Notes under the pieces: generated by a model | Told to the model about the DNA's origin: nothing | Databases searched by the model: none | The model's input: only the letters and a program-made list of their open reading frames with translations | Translations under genes and position numbers: made by a program | Part shown: in pieces, positions 9,832 to 20,942 of the stretch | Numbering within the stretch: the stretch's first letter is position 1 | Layout of the letters: each line of letters begins with the position of its first letter | Assembly (NCBI RefSeq): GCF_020541225.1 | Contig: NZ_CP045889.1 | Coordinates: 930,001 to 994,000 of the forward strand | Reading direction: 5' to 3' | Source of the DNA: Candidatus Steffania adelgidicola | GTDB taxonomy: Bacteria; Pseudomonadota; Gammaproteobacteria; Enterobacterales; Enterobacteriaceae | DNA length: 64,000 nt

Positions 9832-10530
9832 TTAAGTTACTCTCCCGCCAAAAATCGCAGTACCAATGCGCACTAACGTGCTGCCGGCAGTGATAGCTGG
9901 CAACATACAGTTCGTCATTCCAAGTGAAAGTGTGTCAATACCATAATGAAAACGTTGTAAAGTCTTGTAAAGCTCAAACATATGCTTGAAGACCGCTAGT
10001 TTTCGCTGGAAATCTTCTTCTAAAGCCGGAATAGCCATCAAACCTCGGAGCTTCAAACGCGGGCATCTTGAAATTAGCGATGCTAGAGTTAACATCTGGT
10101 CAAACGCAATACCGGTTTTAGTTAACTCACAACTAATATTGATTTGGATAAGTACGTTAAGCGGTAACCGGCCTGCCGGACGCTGATTGTTGAGTTTCCT
10201 GGCTATTTTTGGGCGATCTAGAGTATGACACCAATCAAAATGCTCTGCGACTAAAGCACTTTTGTTAGATTGTAGTGGACCAATAAAGTGCCAGATAAGA
10301 GTGACACTTTGTAGACGTTCACGAAACCACACTATTTTTTTCACACCTTCTTTTACATAATTCTCCCCAAATGCCCGCTGGCCGGCAGCAATGGCTGATT
10401 CAATTGCTTCTATCGTTTGTGATTTACTTACAGCAACCAAATTAATCTGCTGTGGATCACGACCGCAATCGTGCGCTGCTAAGCGGATTTGGTAAAGAAC
10501 ATATTGTAGGTTCTGTTCGATTATACTCAT
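9832..10530 (-). CDS. yggS: PLP homeostasis protein YggS
   Basis: Pyridoxal-phosphate-binding protein of the YggS/PROSC family, which balances B6 vitamers and amino-acid pools and has no known catalysis. The PLP lysine is Lys36 in AVSKSQT, as in E. coli. Other conserved blocks are FGENYVKEG, WHFIGPLQSNKS, NVLIQINIS, LRGLMAIPA and the C-terminal GSTLVRIGTAIFG. About 232 aa against 234 in E. coli. Two ATG codons are adjacent (10533 and 10530); the second aligns with the family start. No clear ribosome-binding site is seen. yggT follows after the hairpin-bearing gap. Confidence 0.96.
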   Translation of the reverse strand: MSIIEQNLQYVLYQIRLAAHDCGRDPQQINLVAVSKSQTIEAIESAIAAGQRAFGENYVKEGVKKIVWFRERLQSVTLIWHFIGPLQSNKSALVAEHFDWCHTLDRPKIARKLNNQRPAGRLPLNVLIQINISCELTKTGIAFDQMLTLASLISRCPRLKLRGLMAIPALEEDFQRKLAVFKHMFELYKTLQRFHYGIDTLSLGMTNCMLPAITAGSTLVRIGTAIFGGRVT

Positions 10531-10674
10531 CATTTTACAACATCATATAACATTGAATAATCGCATAAGCGATCACATAAAACATAATCTCCATCTTAAT
10601 CCTAGTCGATTTCTGATAATTCGAACGTATAATTTACCGCAACTCTTTAAGATATTGATCTTAGTTGTTGTGGA

Positions 10675-10721
10675 GATTCGCTGCTAAACGATTCCAATCA
10701 GGAATCGTTTAGCAGCGAATC
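10675..10721. repeat. Perfect 21-bp hairpin upstream of yggS
   Basis: Arms 10675-10695 and 10701-10721 are exact reverse complements (21 of 21) around the loop AATCA. The arm starts GATTCGCTGCTAAACG. No T-run on either strand. It lies about 145 bases upstream of the yggS start. Confidence 0.85.
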
Positions 10722-11519
10722 AAGCTTGCTTTCACTATAAATTTTAAAAGTATCTCTATATCATATATTAAAATCGTTGTGTTTTTCTCTTATATGTACA
10801 CTTTGGGATGCTCAATTCGAATCAGTTCTAATAAATAAAGAACTGTATTCAAGTTAACCCCAGTAACGATGATGAATTACTGAATACAATGCATCATATG
10901 ACAATGAGTATGAATTACACTAATTACGTCACTGCTTATACATTTTCAATACGAGACTCAGTATAATAAAAATATCTCATACTTAACAAAATTCTGGTAA
11001 TCTTTTTTCCTATTTATCCTCCAAGCTTACGAAACTAATCATCATAAATCTATAAAATTATTTACTTTCAGTATTTGATGACCATGGTCTTTATGCAAAC
11101 ATAACTTAGAATCTCATATCTTTTACTAACTTATATTAAGAATATACTAATGAATCGTATTAAAAAACAGAATCTCCCCACCTTTATTTGTATAGATTAG
11201 AACATTATTAAAAAATATATTTTCCTACCATGCAGTAGATACCAATGTTTCATTGTAATACCGATAATAATACTTAGTTTAAGTATCATATGATAATAAA
11301 AATCATCACAAAGAAGAAATGCATTATTCAATATTAATTGAATAGCTGACTTATACCGCCCGCATTAGGATACGATCCTTAAGTAGAGTCTCTTTCCTCA
11401 AGGGTTGTTATAGAAAAAACTTCTACAGAAGTAGCTTAACTTTAGTCTAGTCACTAGATCAGTTCATCAGTTTAAGTGATGTTATCATGTCTTTTATATT
11501 AACCAATATACATGAAAAA

Positions 11520-11556
11520 GTGATAGTCTTAAAGACTATCACGATATTAAATATCG
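11520..11556. repeat. Two adjoining small palindromes
   Basis: GTGATAGTCTT / AAGACTATCAC around a single A (11520-11542), immediately followed by CGATATT / AATATCG around a single A (11542-11556). Both are perfect. Function unknown; decayed terminator structures are one possibility. Confidence 0.6.
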
Positions 11557-12447
11557 CTTATAAACACAGTTATTTTCTATTTATAATAGCAACCTCCCGT
11601 GTGTTTTTAGAAAAAAACATTATTCTTTCTATAAATAATTTCTAAAAATATTTTATGTAATTAATTCCCCATCGAGAATCAATTACAACTGAATCGTTGT
11701 TAAATCAAGCTTTAAAATATAACGGCTAAATAACATAAAGTGGATAAAAAACAAATACACCGCATAAAGAATTTTAGATAATAACCCGGACATATCCACA
11801 TAATATGTGTTACATCACTCCTATTTATGCTAAATAATATTTTATAAAATGTTATCTGGACCTAATTAAAACTTAAGAGGTATCTATCTCTCTTAAAAAA
11901 TCTTGAATATAATCAAGGCAAAATACCTCGCACAGTTTTAAGTAGATATGGCCTCCTCTGATAGAAAACAGATAAACCCGATATCTTTTTTAAAATTAAA
12001 AATAAACAACAGAAATATAAATTTCGCTGTTTATTTGTGAAACCTGATATAGAAAAAATCTTATACCTTTAAATTCATCAAAAATATAGGATATACCGAA
12101 CGCTGCAAACAAGATTTTAGAGAACATGCTAAAAATAAAAGCTCTTTACTAGAGAATAGTGGTATTCTACTACCACACTAATATTCTGACTTTAGAATTA
12201 TATATTTCCCCCATCAGTATTAAAGAAAAAATATAATGAATATCTATATAATCTTGTCACACAAGAAAACATAAAAAATGAAAGATGACTTACTTCAAGT
12301 CAGTAATAATTATTCGGGATTTTATCAAAAAATCAATGACAATATAGTTTATAATTATTAATAAAATCTTTACAAGCTTCTATTAATGTTAAAAAGGTTA
12401 ATTTATGAATGTGATGATATAAAAATAAACTAAAGACAGATACTGAT

Positions 12448-12473
12448 CTTGCCTATCTAGATCGATAGGCAAG
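12448..12473. terminator. Hairpin downstream of fpr
   Basis: Ten-bp perfect stem CTTGCCTATC / GATAGGCAAG with a six-base loop, about 80 bases beyond the fpr stop on its downstream side. No T-run follows on the minus strand. Plausible fpr terminator, possibly factor-assisted or decayed. Confidence 0.4.
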
Positions 12474-12553
12474 CATCCCCCCTTAGAAGATACCGCGCTA
12501 ATCGTTTAAATATTTTATTAAACTCAGATTAAGAACACAGAATAGCATTAACA

Positions 12554-13300
12554 TTACCAATAATGCTCACTAGTTATATGACCTGGCTTATACTTAAAAT
12601 GTTTTCGCATTCTCCGAGACTCCATTAAGAACTTCTGGGTATTGCGTACCATCTGCGGATTTCCACACAGCATGACATGGCTATTTTCGGCGTTTAATCT
12701 CAGATCTAGCGCTTCCTCCAGCGAACCATCGGCAATGAGTTTGGGAAATCGGCCAGTGAGTGATCCAAGAATCCGCTCTCGGCTGACTACTGTTTGAACA
12801 CGGAGCTTATTGTTATATCGCTGCTTCAGTTCCAGTACCTTCGGTAGGTAACTGAGATCTTGAGAAAAACGCACTGCGTGAACTAAAATAATTTGTTTAA
12901 ACCGTTCAAGTCCTTCGCCTTGTTCAAGAATGGATAAATAGGGACCTATAGCAGTACCCGTCGCTAGCATCCATAAATTTTCACAAGGTGGAATCTCATT
13001 TAGCACAAAGAAACCAGCCGACTCCTTAGTTAGCATCAAGCTATTTCCAGGCTGAAGAACCTGTAACGCGGGGCTAAGTGTACCTTTAGGCACACTGATA
13101 AGATAAAACTCTAGGTTATAGTTGCAAGGAGGATTAACGTAGGAATAAGCACGCTGAACTTTTTTTCCGTCAATGTCTAATCCTAGTTTAGTGAATTGTC
13201 CAGCGGTAAAAGGGGAAATAGGTGCATGTACAATCAAACTAAAAAGTCTATCCGTCCAGTATTTTAGCTGTACAACATTGCCGGTTATCCATTTATTCAT
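12554..13300 (-). CDS. fpr: Ferredoxin/flavodoxin-NADP+ reductase
   Basis: FAD enzyme passing electrons between NADPH and flavodoxin or ferredoxin. 248 aa, exactly the E. coli length. The FAD-binding RAYSYVN motif lies near residue 51, the NADP-binding GTAIGPYLS block near 115, CGNPQMV near 214, and the C-terminal EHYW is intact with the terminal aromatic that stacks on the flavin. It fits the other genes here: IspG, encoded in this window, takes its electrons from flavodoxin reduced by this type of enzyme. Monocistronic, with about 2 kb of eroded DNA on each side. Confidence 0.97.
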   Translation of the reverse strand: MNKWITGNVVQLKYWTDRLFSLIVHAPISPFTAGQFTKLGLDIDGKKVQRAYSYVNPPCNYNLEFYLISVPKGTLSPALQVLQPGNSLMLTKESAGFFVLNEIPPCENLWMLATGTAIGPYLSILEQGEGLERFKQIILVHAVRFSQDLSYLPKVLELKQRYNNKLRVQTVVSRERILGSLTGRFPKLIADGSLEEALDLRLNAENSHVMLCGNPQMVRNTQKFLMESRRMRKHFKYKPGHITSEHYW

Positions 13301-15344
13301 AGTATTTTATTCCTCATTATACCGGTAATAACTAAGATTATCAACGTTGATTTTTTTTTGCTGCGTTAGCAGTGTTGTCATACAGAACAAACCAACATTC
13401 GGTGCCTTCTCTCAATTAACACTTAAAATTTTCTATTATCACTTAAGTTCCTTCGCATATCCAACTATGGCATATAAAACAAGGTTACATACAAAAATAT
13501 AATTTTTACTGATGCCATCTTAATTATGGTTAATGATGAGATCATTATCAAGAACCTCTTTGTATATTACATATAATTTTGAAAAGGATAATTTCATATT
13601 TAATAAACTTGATTATTATTCTATTTTCCATACTCAAAACAAATTGCGTCATATAATATATATCTCTTTTTGATTCTTCACTTATTCTCGATAGGATTGG
13701 AATCCTGCGCAATATATATTTACCTATTCTAAGAGAATGCAGATTTCAATGCCGTCTAGTTTCGCATCACTGTAAATAGTATGCTACATCACAATGGATT
13801 GATTTCTTAAAAAGAAGAGATAGAGACTTTTATAATCTACATATAAACATGTTTTCTGCTTATCAGAATTCATTTATTATAAATAGATACCATATCTAAT
13901 AAATGTCTAATAATGTCAGACCAAACCTTTAAATTTCTAAATATTAGGTTGCAATCGTGTTAACATTTTAAAAATGTTTCGGATTCGTTAAAATCCTTAC
14001 ATTAAATCTCCTAGTCAAAAACATTCTTTCTTTATTTCAATACTCTATTTTGTTGATAAAATTTTATAAAACCATTGTTTTATATAGTACTTTATTTTTT
14101 TATAAAAAATAAATATCAATCTCCTTTAAAATAAGGCAATAATCTTTATGCCATGATTCTAAATCATGGCATAAAGATTATTTAATATTTTATAAAAATC
14201 TCGACATATCAGTTTCATGGTATTATTCAGTAGGGTTTTATAAAATCATTAAATTAATCCGCGAAAAATATAGATAAATCAGAAGTCTTTTTCTGATATA
14301 AGACTTCTCTACTGGTTAGTATATAGTATTAAGATAGCTTGTTTATTTCGAGACAAAAAATCAGATCGCAATATTAAAATATGCGTTTGTGAAAAAAGTG
14401 AAACACACATTAATTATTCACTTCCAGTTGGAGTGAACTGTTTGTTTTTACTGATGCAGACTTTACCACAGAGAAAATTTCATAAACTGAAATAGCGTTT
14501 CACTTCACGAACCTATAAAATAAACACAAGTTTTGCTAAATAAATCTAGTAAACTTTACTACATAATTTATCCATTAATATTTTTTAATATCCCATCTTT
14601 AAATACAGATTTAAGCCCGGCCAATACTGTATATTAAGTGCAGAAGATCTGCGGTAAAACTAATATTCAATATGGAATTGAATTTTCTTCGGAAAAGAAG
14701 ATGTGATCTTACTTTCATATTACCTTAAACATTGATAACATTTTTAATGTTTTCTTCATCTGCTACACATGCTTTATTCTGTTTGTACACCACGAACAAC
14801 GATTCCAATATCAAAAAGATACAGATAAAGCTCAAGAACATACGCACAATTCACCTGTGCGTCATCAAGACGGGGTCTTGAATCATATTTTCAAACAACA
14901 CACTTCGCTATGATATGCCGTACTGTTATAGTTTTACCATTTATACCCCCCTCCTTATTAATACTATAGCCTGGGCCAGGATAGATAAAAATATTACTTG
15001 TCTGAATGTTGATTCTGATTTGTAAAATTTTCGTTCCTTGGCTATTAAAGTAAACGCGTATGACATCCTATTCGAGACCAGAACCCATGAAAAAGCATAT
15101 TTCTATCATAAAAAGTGATTGATAAAAATCAATATAATAATCAAAGGTTAAATAGGTACATGGTTTAAACAAAAACCACATCTCTTTAGAGATTTAATTT
15201 TTTATGTTTTTATCGTGAGTCAGTTAGTAGAGAGGTGCATGACTCACCTGCTCTCAGGCAGAAAAAGTTACAAAGTTATCTCTTCCCGATAACAGACTCT
15301 TACTTTATACTCGGAGTATGACAAAGTCTTTTACTAATACCAAT
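13301..15344. other. 2-kb non-coding stretch with a 21-bp hairpin
   Basis: No recognisable gene. Structures seen: the perfect hairpin at 14138-14182, a 9-bp stem at 14281-14308, TCAAGAC/GTCTTGA near 14866, and an 8-bp stem GTGAGTCA/TGACTCAC at about 15215-15247 just before ydjM. No SOS box can be seen ahead of ydjM. Confidence 0.65.
14138..14182. repeat. Perfect 21-bp hairpin between fpr and ydjM
   Basis: Arms 14138-14158 and 14162-14182 are exact reverse complements around the loop CTA. The arm begins AATAATCTTTATGCC. It is followed on the plus strand by TAATATTTT. No sequence similarity to the hairpins at 9690 and 10675, although the stem length is the same. Confidence 0.85.
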
Positions 15345-15929
15345 ATGACAGCTGAAGGCCATTTTATCTTTGCCTTAGCTAGCACTATCTTAGCTAAAAA
15401 AACATCGATCACATCTACTCTTGCACAGGGGGACTGGTGGCATATTATTGCTGGAGGACTACTTGCTGGCATACTCCCAGATATAGACCACCCTAAGTCA
15501 ATACTGGGACAGCGATTAACTTGGCTTTCTATTCCTATTTCCAGGGTCTTCGGCCACCGAGGATTTACCCATAGCCTACTAGCAATCATCACCGGAATTG
15601 CGCTCTTTATCTTAGGAGTACCTTCTTCGAAAAACCTGATCCCTCTGGATGCATGGCATGGTATAATTATTGGTTATTTAAGTCATATCATAGCAGATAT
15701 GTTAACTCCAGCTGGAGTACCTCTACTATGGCCCTGCAGATGGCGATTTTGTATACCTATTTTACATCCCAAGAAAGGCAATCACGTTCAACGTCTTCTG
15801 TGTATTATACTCCTAATTTTTGCCTTGCAGCATCAGACTGGTACACCAATTACACAGCATCTGAGTATCCCTGATACTATTCATGTATTTTGGAAAAAGA
15901 TCCGCCATAGCTTATTGCAACCACCTTAA
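15345..15929 (+). CDS. ydjM: YdjM, DUF457 inner-membrane metal-dependent hydrolase family
   Basis: Polytopic membrane protein of the YbcI/DUF457 family. The substrate is unknown. Conserved blocks are LAQGDWWHI, LPDIDHPKS, GHRGFTHS, GYLSHIIADMLTPAG and VPLLWPCRWRF, whose His and Asp residues are the presumed metal ligands. The E. coli protein starts at MTAEGH, which is the ATG at 15345 (194 aa). An upstream in-frame ATG at 15318 would add nine residues, and its GGAG sits only one base away. In E. coli ydjM belongs to the LexA regulon; no LexA box is visible here. Its retention in a stripped genome is notable. It is one of only four plus-strand genes. Confidence 0.9.
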   Translation: MTAEGHFIFALASTILAKKTSITSTLAQGDWWHIIAGGLLAGILPDIDHPKSILGQRLTWLSIPISRVFGHRGFTHSLLAIITGIALFILGVPSSKNLIPLDAWHGIIIGYLSHIIADMLTPAGVPLLWPCRWRFCIPILHPKKGNHVQRLLCIILLIFALQHQTGTPITQHLSIPDTIHVFWKKIRHSLLQPP

Positions 15930-17545
15930 AGAATATCAAGTTGGGATATCTCTAACAGAAACGATCTTCTTCATCACGATCCAGAAGCTTTTTTTCTCCA
16001 AGCGAGAACGGCACTCATATTTCCCACTTCTTCACATATAGCAGAGTCTCTTTATTAAAAAGAGAAAAAAATACTAAGGTCCTTGAAATGGACTATTTAA
16101 AATCTTAGAAAAAGGAAAATCACTCATTAACACATCTATATTATTTCACAACTAAAAATCATTAAAATATTTAACTAAAATTACATGGCATTATTAAAAC
16201 TTAATGTTTTTATATTTAACCTTTATGCATAAAATTCCATAGATATATATTTTCCCTAAAAATTGAAACCTATTTTAGTTGTTTTATAGTTAATCATAAA
16301 ATTATGCTTATCATGAGGCATGGTTTTTAACCATCAAGGTTTCACTTCGTAAATAACCTTGCAGTTCTTAACACTCATTGAATCAATAAATAATTGTGAA
16401 AACGTCGAGGTTGTATCACATACTCCGATTTCCATAAATCAATAATCTACCCTTATTCAGGGTATACAATATCTTACGTTGAGAAAATCGTTTTAACACA
16501 TCCTCTCTTTTTGATACGATTACGGGATCAAACAACTTTGTATATCAAACCCTATATATAAACAATTAACTGCATATCTATGATGGCAATCATACTTATA
16601 TTATGGTAATAAACACAACAATATCAACTCGTACAATTTATCCCAACACCTATTAAAGGTGTATGTAGAATTTTCATTCATTTGCTTTTAACTGAATATG
16701 ACACTATTATCACAAGATAAACAGTGAAACTTTTTTGTCATCTTCACTCCGTATCGACGCCAATCATAGATTGATATAAATCAACTAGAAAAGTATCAAA
16801 AAGAAAAAAATTTTAAACACTAATACCAAGTATTATCTTGGTAGATGATGTTCTTATCCTAAAAGGATAAGGAATATAAACAAATATTTTTATTTATATA
16901 TACGCTAATTGTTTTGAATTCTTATAACGATTCATCAATCTGAGGATTGTTTTAGATTAACCAAAAGTCACACTCTGATCTTGAGTTTACTCCTTATCTT
17001 ACTATAGAGATACAACATTAAACTGTTGTACAGTTATCGTATTGTGGATTCAGTATCTTACTGTAATCAACAGTACGTAAGCGGATAACTAACTTAATTT
17101 AAAGTATATTATTACCAAGTAAAAAGAATCTCATTGTTAACATAATGATGTTTTTTTTACTTTTCTCTGCAATTTATTTATTCTTGAATCATACCTAGAT
17201 CTATACAATACAGGTTATTATTTTAGGCTATTTCCGGCTATCAATTACCACTAATTAAATAATCATTATTTATTGCCAGTAAGATACACGATTCTTATTA
17301 TCTAGTATTTAGCACATCATGATGCGAATGTATATCACTCAAGTATTTTATTAGGTAATCGCTTTGCTATAAGCGATAAGTTCACTTCCAATTATAAATG
17401 TCTTAATGAAGTTATAAGGTTTTTTGTGATGAAAAGAAACTAAGCAACGTCAATATAAACGCTAAGGATGTATGAGTATAAACAAGCAGAGGTTTCTTGA
17501 GACACAGATGATTTTACTTAACTATATTGTTTTTTTTCTCTTTCC
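15930..17545. other. 1.6-kb non-coding stretch
   Basis: Convergent region between ydjM and der with no gene-like frame. Minor hairpins only, such as CTTATCCT/AGGATAAG near 16852-16870 and ATCGCTT/AAGCGAT near 17357. Nothing else seen. Confidence 0.65.
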
Positions 17546-19021
17546 CTACCCTCTCGCTGATTTATTTTTTTTAAAATGACTTATCAAACGCTTGCGTTTA
17601 CGTAGCTGCGTTGGTGTCAGGACATTATGCCGGGAAGAAAATGGGTTGAAGGCATTCTTAAACTGAATTCGAATTGGCGTACCTATTATCTTCAATGTAT
17701 TGCAGAAATAATTTTTTAAATACCGCTTATAGGCATCCGGCAAACTTTGTACCTGCGTGCCATGAATGACGACAATAGGCGGATTATAGCCCCCAGCATG
17801 AGCATATTTTGGTTTTATTCGCCGACCACATAGCATCGGCGGTTGATGTTCATTTATCGCTATCCGCATGATTCGCGTTAGCAGCGCTGTACTCACCCGT
17901 TTTGTAGCACACTGGTAAGCTTCATTCACGGAATGAAACAGTTTTCCCACTCCATCGCCGTATAAGGCTGAAATAAAATGCACTCTGGCAAAATTGACAA
18001 AATCTATACGACGTTTGAGTGATTTTCGCACTTCTTCACACTTGTCACAAGACAATCTATCCCATTTATTAACCCCAATCACTAGCGAACGCCCACTATG
18101 AATAATAAAACTCAGCAATGATAAATCTTGATCAGAAATTCCTTCCCGCGCATCTACGATCAGGAGTACAACATTAGCATCTTGAATAGCCTGAAGCGTT
18201 TTAACAATAGAAAATTCCTCCACTTTTTTTATTACTTTACTACTTTTTCGTACACCGGCTGTATCGATTAAAATATACTGCTGTTCATCATGCATCATGG
18301 GAATATAAATACTATCACGGGTTGTACCAGGCATATCGTAAACCAGAACGCGTTCTTCACCGAGAAGATAGTTAGTGAGTGTAGATTTTCCAACGTTAGG
18401 ACGCCCGACAATAGCAAGCTTAATTGGTAATAATTTGGGGTTTAAAAGTGTTTTTTCATCTTTCTGCACCCCCATTATGATTTTATTATCTGCTAAAGAG
18501 AGTGAGGAACCTGCATCTAGATCATCTTCTCTCATTAGGGAAGGCAGAAACCTCTCAAGAAGAGAATCAATAGCATGACCATGGGATGCAGAGATAGGAA
18601 AAACATCTCCCATGCCCAAGGAATAAAATTCACTCAGTACATTATTAACATTCACCCCGTCGATTTTATTGGCAATAACCACTGTCGTTTTCTGGCGTAT
18701 TCGCAGATGCTGGGCAATATCTTGATCAGCCGCCATCAATCCAGAGCGAGCATCTACTATAAAGAAAACGATATCGGCTTCTTCTATCGCCTTTAAGGAT
18801 TGCCAGAGCATGCGAGTCTCGACTCCTCCTTCAGTGCTATCGATACCACTAGTATCGAGAACTATAAAATTATTATTTTTCCATTGACCACGACCATACT
18901 TGCGGTCACGCGTTAGCCCAAAAAAATCAGAAACAAGTGCATCACGAGTGCATGTCAGTTGATTAAAAAGCGTGGATTTTCCTACATTCGGGCGCCCGAC
19001 CAGCGCGATGACAGGTATCAT
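17546..19021 (-). CDS. der: Ribosome-assembly GTPase Der (EngA)
   Basis: Essential double GTPase for 50S subunit maturation. Domain 1 has GRPNVGKST (residues 8-16), DTSG and ANKID; domain 2 has a second GRPNVGKST near residue 207, DTAGV and NKWD. The KH-like C-terminal domain carries [17 protein letters not shown]. 491 aa, against 490 in E. coli. In switch I of domain 1 the usual DFPGLTRDR reads DFFGLTRDR. The acidic linker between G domains is eroded to a mixed sequence. It is the last gene of the ispG-hisS-yfgM-bamB-der block, about 146 bases after bamB with a hairpin between them. Confidence 0.98.
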   Translation of the reverse strand: MIPVIALVGRPNVGKSTLFNQLTCTRDALVSDFFGLTRDRKYGRGQWKNNNFIVLDTSGIDSTEGGVETRMLWQSLKAIEEADIVFFIVDARSGLMAADQDIAQHLRIRQKTTVVIANKIDGVNVNNVLSEFYSLGMGDVFPISASHGHAIDSLLERFLPSLMREDDLDAGSSLSLADNKIIMGVQKDEKTLLNPKLLPIKLAIVGRPNVGKSTLTNYLLGEERVLVYDMPGTTRDSIYIPMMHDEQQYILIDTAGVRKSSKVIKKVEEFSIVKTLQAIQDANVVLLIVDAREGISDQDLSLLSFIIHSGRSLVIGVNKWDRLSCDKCEEVRKSLKRRIDFVNFARVHFISALYGDGVGKLFHSVNEAYQCATKRVSTALLTRIMRIAINEHQPPMLCGRRIKPKYAHAGGYNPPIVVIHGTQVQSLPDAYKRYLKNYFCNTLKIIGTPIRIQFKNAFNPFSSRHNVLTPTQLRKRKRLISHFKKNKSARG

Positions 19022-19144
19022 TATTAAAACCTCATCCGATAAAAAATAGGGAATATATTAGTAGGTCGAATAATATTAGATCAAACGGCACCCGATGAAT
19101 TCAGAATTCACTCTAGGGGAATGCGTGTTAAACCACAAAATCCC

Positions 19145-19161
19145 GGGTGATAGCATCACCC
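19145..19161 (-). terminator. Hairpin between bamB and der
   Basis: GGGTGAT / ATCACCC stem with a three-base loop, seven bases beyond the bamB stop. On the minus strand it is followed by GGGATTTTG, a weak T-run. It may attenuate transcription into der or protect the bamB 3' end. Confidence 0.45.
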
Positions 19162-19167
19162 TTCCCC

Positions 19168-20352
19168 TTAACAAATAATAGCGTATACCTCACCATTTTT
19201 AGCCTGCACGATAAGTTTATCACCGGCAATAATCGGAGCCACCAGAAAACCAGCACTATCTACTTTTTGTTGCGCTACAAACTGACCGTTATTGGTATCG
19301 ATCCAATGCAAATACCCTTCTGAGTCACCAGTAACGATATAGTTTTTATATAAGACCGGAGAGGTTAGATTACGATACTTCAGTTCACTCTGTGACCAAA
19401 GGGTCATACCGTCTTGGGTATTTAGCGCCATTAAGCAATCATTCTGATCCAGCAGATAAATACGCTCCTTGTTAACCAGAAAATTACTAGAAGAACCAAT
19501 TTCCCGCAACCATTTCACCCGCCCACTTTGTAGATCTAAAGCTGCTATATTACCGTTATAGGCTTGGGCATAAACAACGTTGTTGACAACTACCGGTGTA
19601 CTTTGCACATCATGAATTCGGGTCATCTCCGTGGGACCACTCACCTTCGAAATTCGCTGCTGCCAAATCATCTTCCCTTGACTAATCATAACTGCGTTAA
19701 CCTGACCATTATCATCGCCTACAATGGCGGCGCCAAAGGCTGTAGTCGGAGCGGATTCACCGCGTAGTGTTAATACAGGTTCACTGAGAACAGCGGTCCA
19801 TTTTACTGCACCATCAGATTTATTAAGTGCCTGTAGCATACCGTTGCTGGTATGCACCAATACAACACCATCACTTACTACTGGCATAGAGAGGGCTTCG
19901 CCAGCCACCATCCTTTCCCAAACGAGCTTGCCGTTTTGACTATCAATCGCATAAACTTTAGCTAGCTCGCTTCCTATATAAATTCGTTTTCCCGCTACCG
20001 TTACCCCCCCGGAGAGCTGTGCTGAGTGAGTATACGAAAAAAATTTAGTACGAATAGCAAGATTTTTCGACCAAATTTCTTTACCACTCTCCGTATCCAA
20101 CGCCATAATCATGCCATAGGGATCAGCTACAAATACTCGACTAGCCTGGCTAGCCGGAGACAGTTTTGAATGAACATGGCTTAAGCCACCACTGCTAACT
20201 AAGTGCTTCCATAGCATCGTTGGTTGAAATTGATTCTCTACTTTTGGTAACGGCGACATAGTTATAACGTCTTCTTTACCACTAAACCACGCACACCCGC
20301 TGAGCGCAGTAAGTGCTAATAATCCTATCAACATAGTATTGCGCAATTGCAT
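19168..20352 (-). CDS. bamB: Outer-membrane assembly lipoprotein BamB
   Basis: Periplasmic-facing lipoprotein subunit of the BAM complex that folds beta-barrels into the outer membrane. The signal peptide ends in the lipobox LSGC with Cys20 as the lipidated residue. The rest is an eight-blade propeller of PQQ-like repeats (for example ALDTESGKEIW, AIDSQNGKLVWER, ALDLQSGRVKW, ALNTQDGMTLW). 394 aa against 392 in E. coli. Ten bases separate it from yfgM upstream, so it is co-transcribed. Retention implies that outer-membrane proteins are still inserted. Confidence 0.97.
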   Translation of the reverse strand: MQLRNTMLIGLLALTALSGCAWFSGKEDVITMSPLPKVENQFQPTMLWKHLVSSGGLSHVHSKLSPASQASRVFVADPYGMIMALDTESGKEIWSKNLAIRTKFFSYTHSAQLSGGVTVAGKRIYIGSELAKVYAIDSQNGKLVWERMVAGEALSMPVVSDGVVLVHTSNGMLQALNKSDGAVKWTAVLSEPVLTLRGESAPTTAFGAAIVGDDNGQVNAVMISQGKMIWQQRISKVSGPTEMTRIHDVQSTPVVVNNVVYAQAYNGNIAALDLQSGRVKWLREIGSSSNFLVNKERIYLLDQNDCLMALNTQDGMTLWSQSELKYRNLTSPVLYKNYIVTGDSEGYLHWIDTNNGQFVAQQKVDSAGFLVAPIIAGDKLIVQAKNGEVYAIIC

Positions 20353-20362
20353 AGCGTCCCTC

Positions 20363-20929
20363 TCAGCTGGATAGATTATTCAATTTCATACGGACTAGTG
20401 ATTGCAAAGCTGCGGACTGTAGTGCTTGTTCGTAGGCGAGCCGTGCGGCCTGATTATCTCCCTTTATCAGCTTAGCATCACCCCGAATATCCTCTGCTAG
20501 AGCCGCCCATCCTTGTCCCTTGACGCCATCCAACGTATTTAGTGCACCCTCTATATTTTTCTGTTGCATCTGTACGCGAGCTAAACGCAGTCTAATGACT
20601 GCTTGAAGATTAGACTCTCGGGTTTGAGAAAGCGCTTTCTTTAAATGCATTTCCACAGTCGAAAACTCGCCACGTTCGACATGTTGTCGAGCGAGCTCCA
20701 AAGAGCTGAAAGCACCCATGTTATTATTTTCTTTCTGGTTAGCAGTCACCACTTTCCAGACGCTGGATACTGCTATAATACCGTCTTTATGGTGGTTATA
20801 ATCCCAATAAGAAAACCCTATTAAAGTGAAAATCCCTATCACAACGCTTATCGCTAAAGCCTGCGCTTTATCAGTGAAGAAATAGCGAGATGCAGCGCGC
20901 GGTTTATTACCCATAGTATACAGTGCCAC
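20363..20929 (-). CDS. yfgM: YfgM, TPR ancillary SecYEG translocon protein
   Basis: Single-pass inner-membrane protein with a periplasmic TPR domain; in E. coli it binds PpiD at the SecYEG translocon and helps hand over periplasmic clients. One membrane helix (ALAISVVIGIFTLIGFSYW, about 24-42) precedes conserved TPR blocks LELARQHVERGEF, LRLARVQMQ, GWAALAEDIRGD and MKLNNLS. 188 aa against 206; the loss lies mostly after the membrane helix. The GTG start at 20929 makes the first 18 residues align gaplessly with E. coli up to FF, and GAGAGGAAC precedes it. It lies 13 bases after hisS. Confidence 0.9.
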   Translation of the reverse strand: MALYTMGNKPRAASRYFFTDKAQALAISVVIGIFTLIGFSYWDYNHHKDGIIAVSSVWKVVTANQKENNNMGAFSSLELARQHVERGEFSTVEMHLKKALSQTRESNLQAVIRLRLARVQMQQKNIEGALNTLDGVKGQGWAALAEDIRGDAKLIKGDNQAARLAYEQALQSAALQSLVRMKLNNLSS

Positions 20930-20942
20930 GATGTTCCTCTCC

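Larger units (their letters stand above)
10531..12553. other. 2-kb non-coding stretch with several hairpins
   Basis: No gene-like frame. It holds the perfect hairpin at 10675-10721, a pair of adjoining small palindromes at 11520-11556, and a hairpin at 12448-12473 behind fpr. Otherwise AT-rich with stops in all frames. Confidence 0.65.

Noticed and set aside
9690-14182. Hairpins considered as REP/BIME or MITE copies
   Set aside because: The three long hairpins share no sequence with each other and have no terminal direct repeats, so they are not copies of one element.
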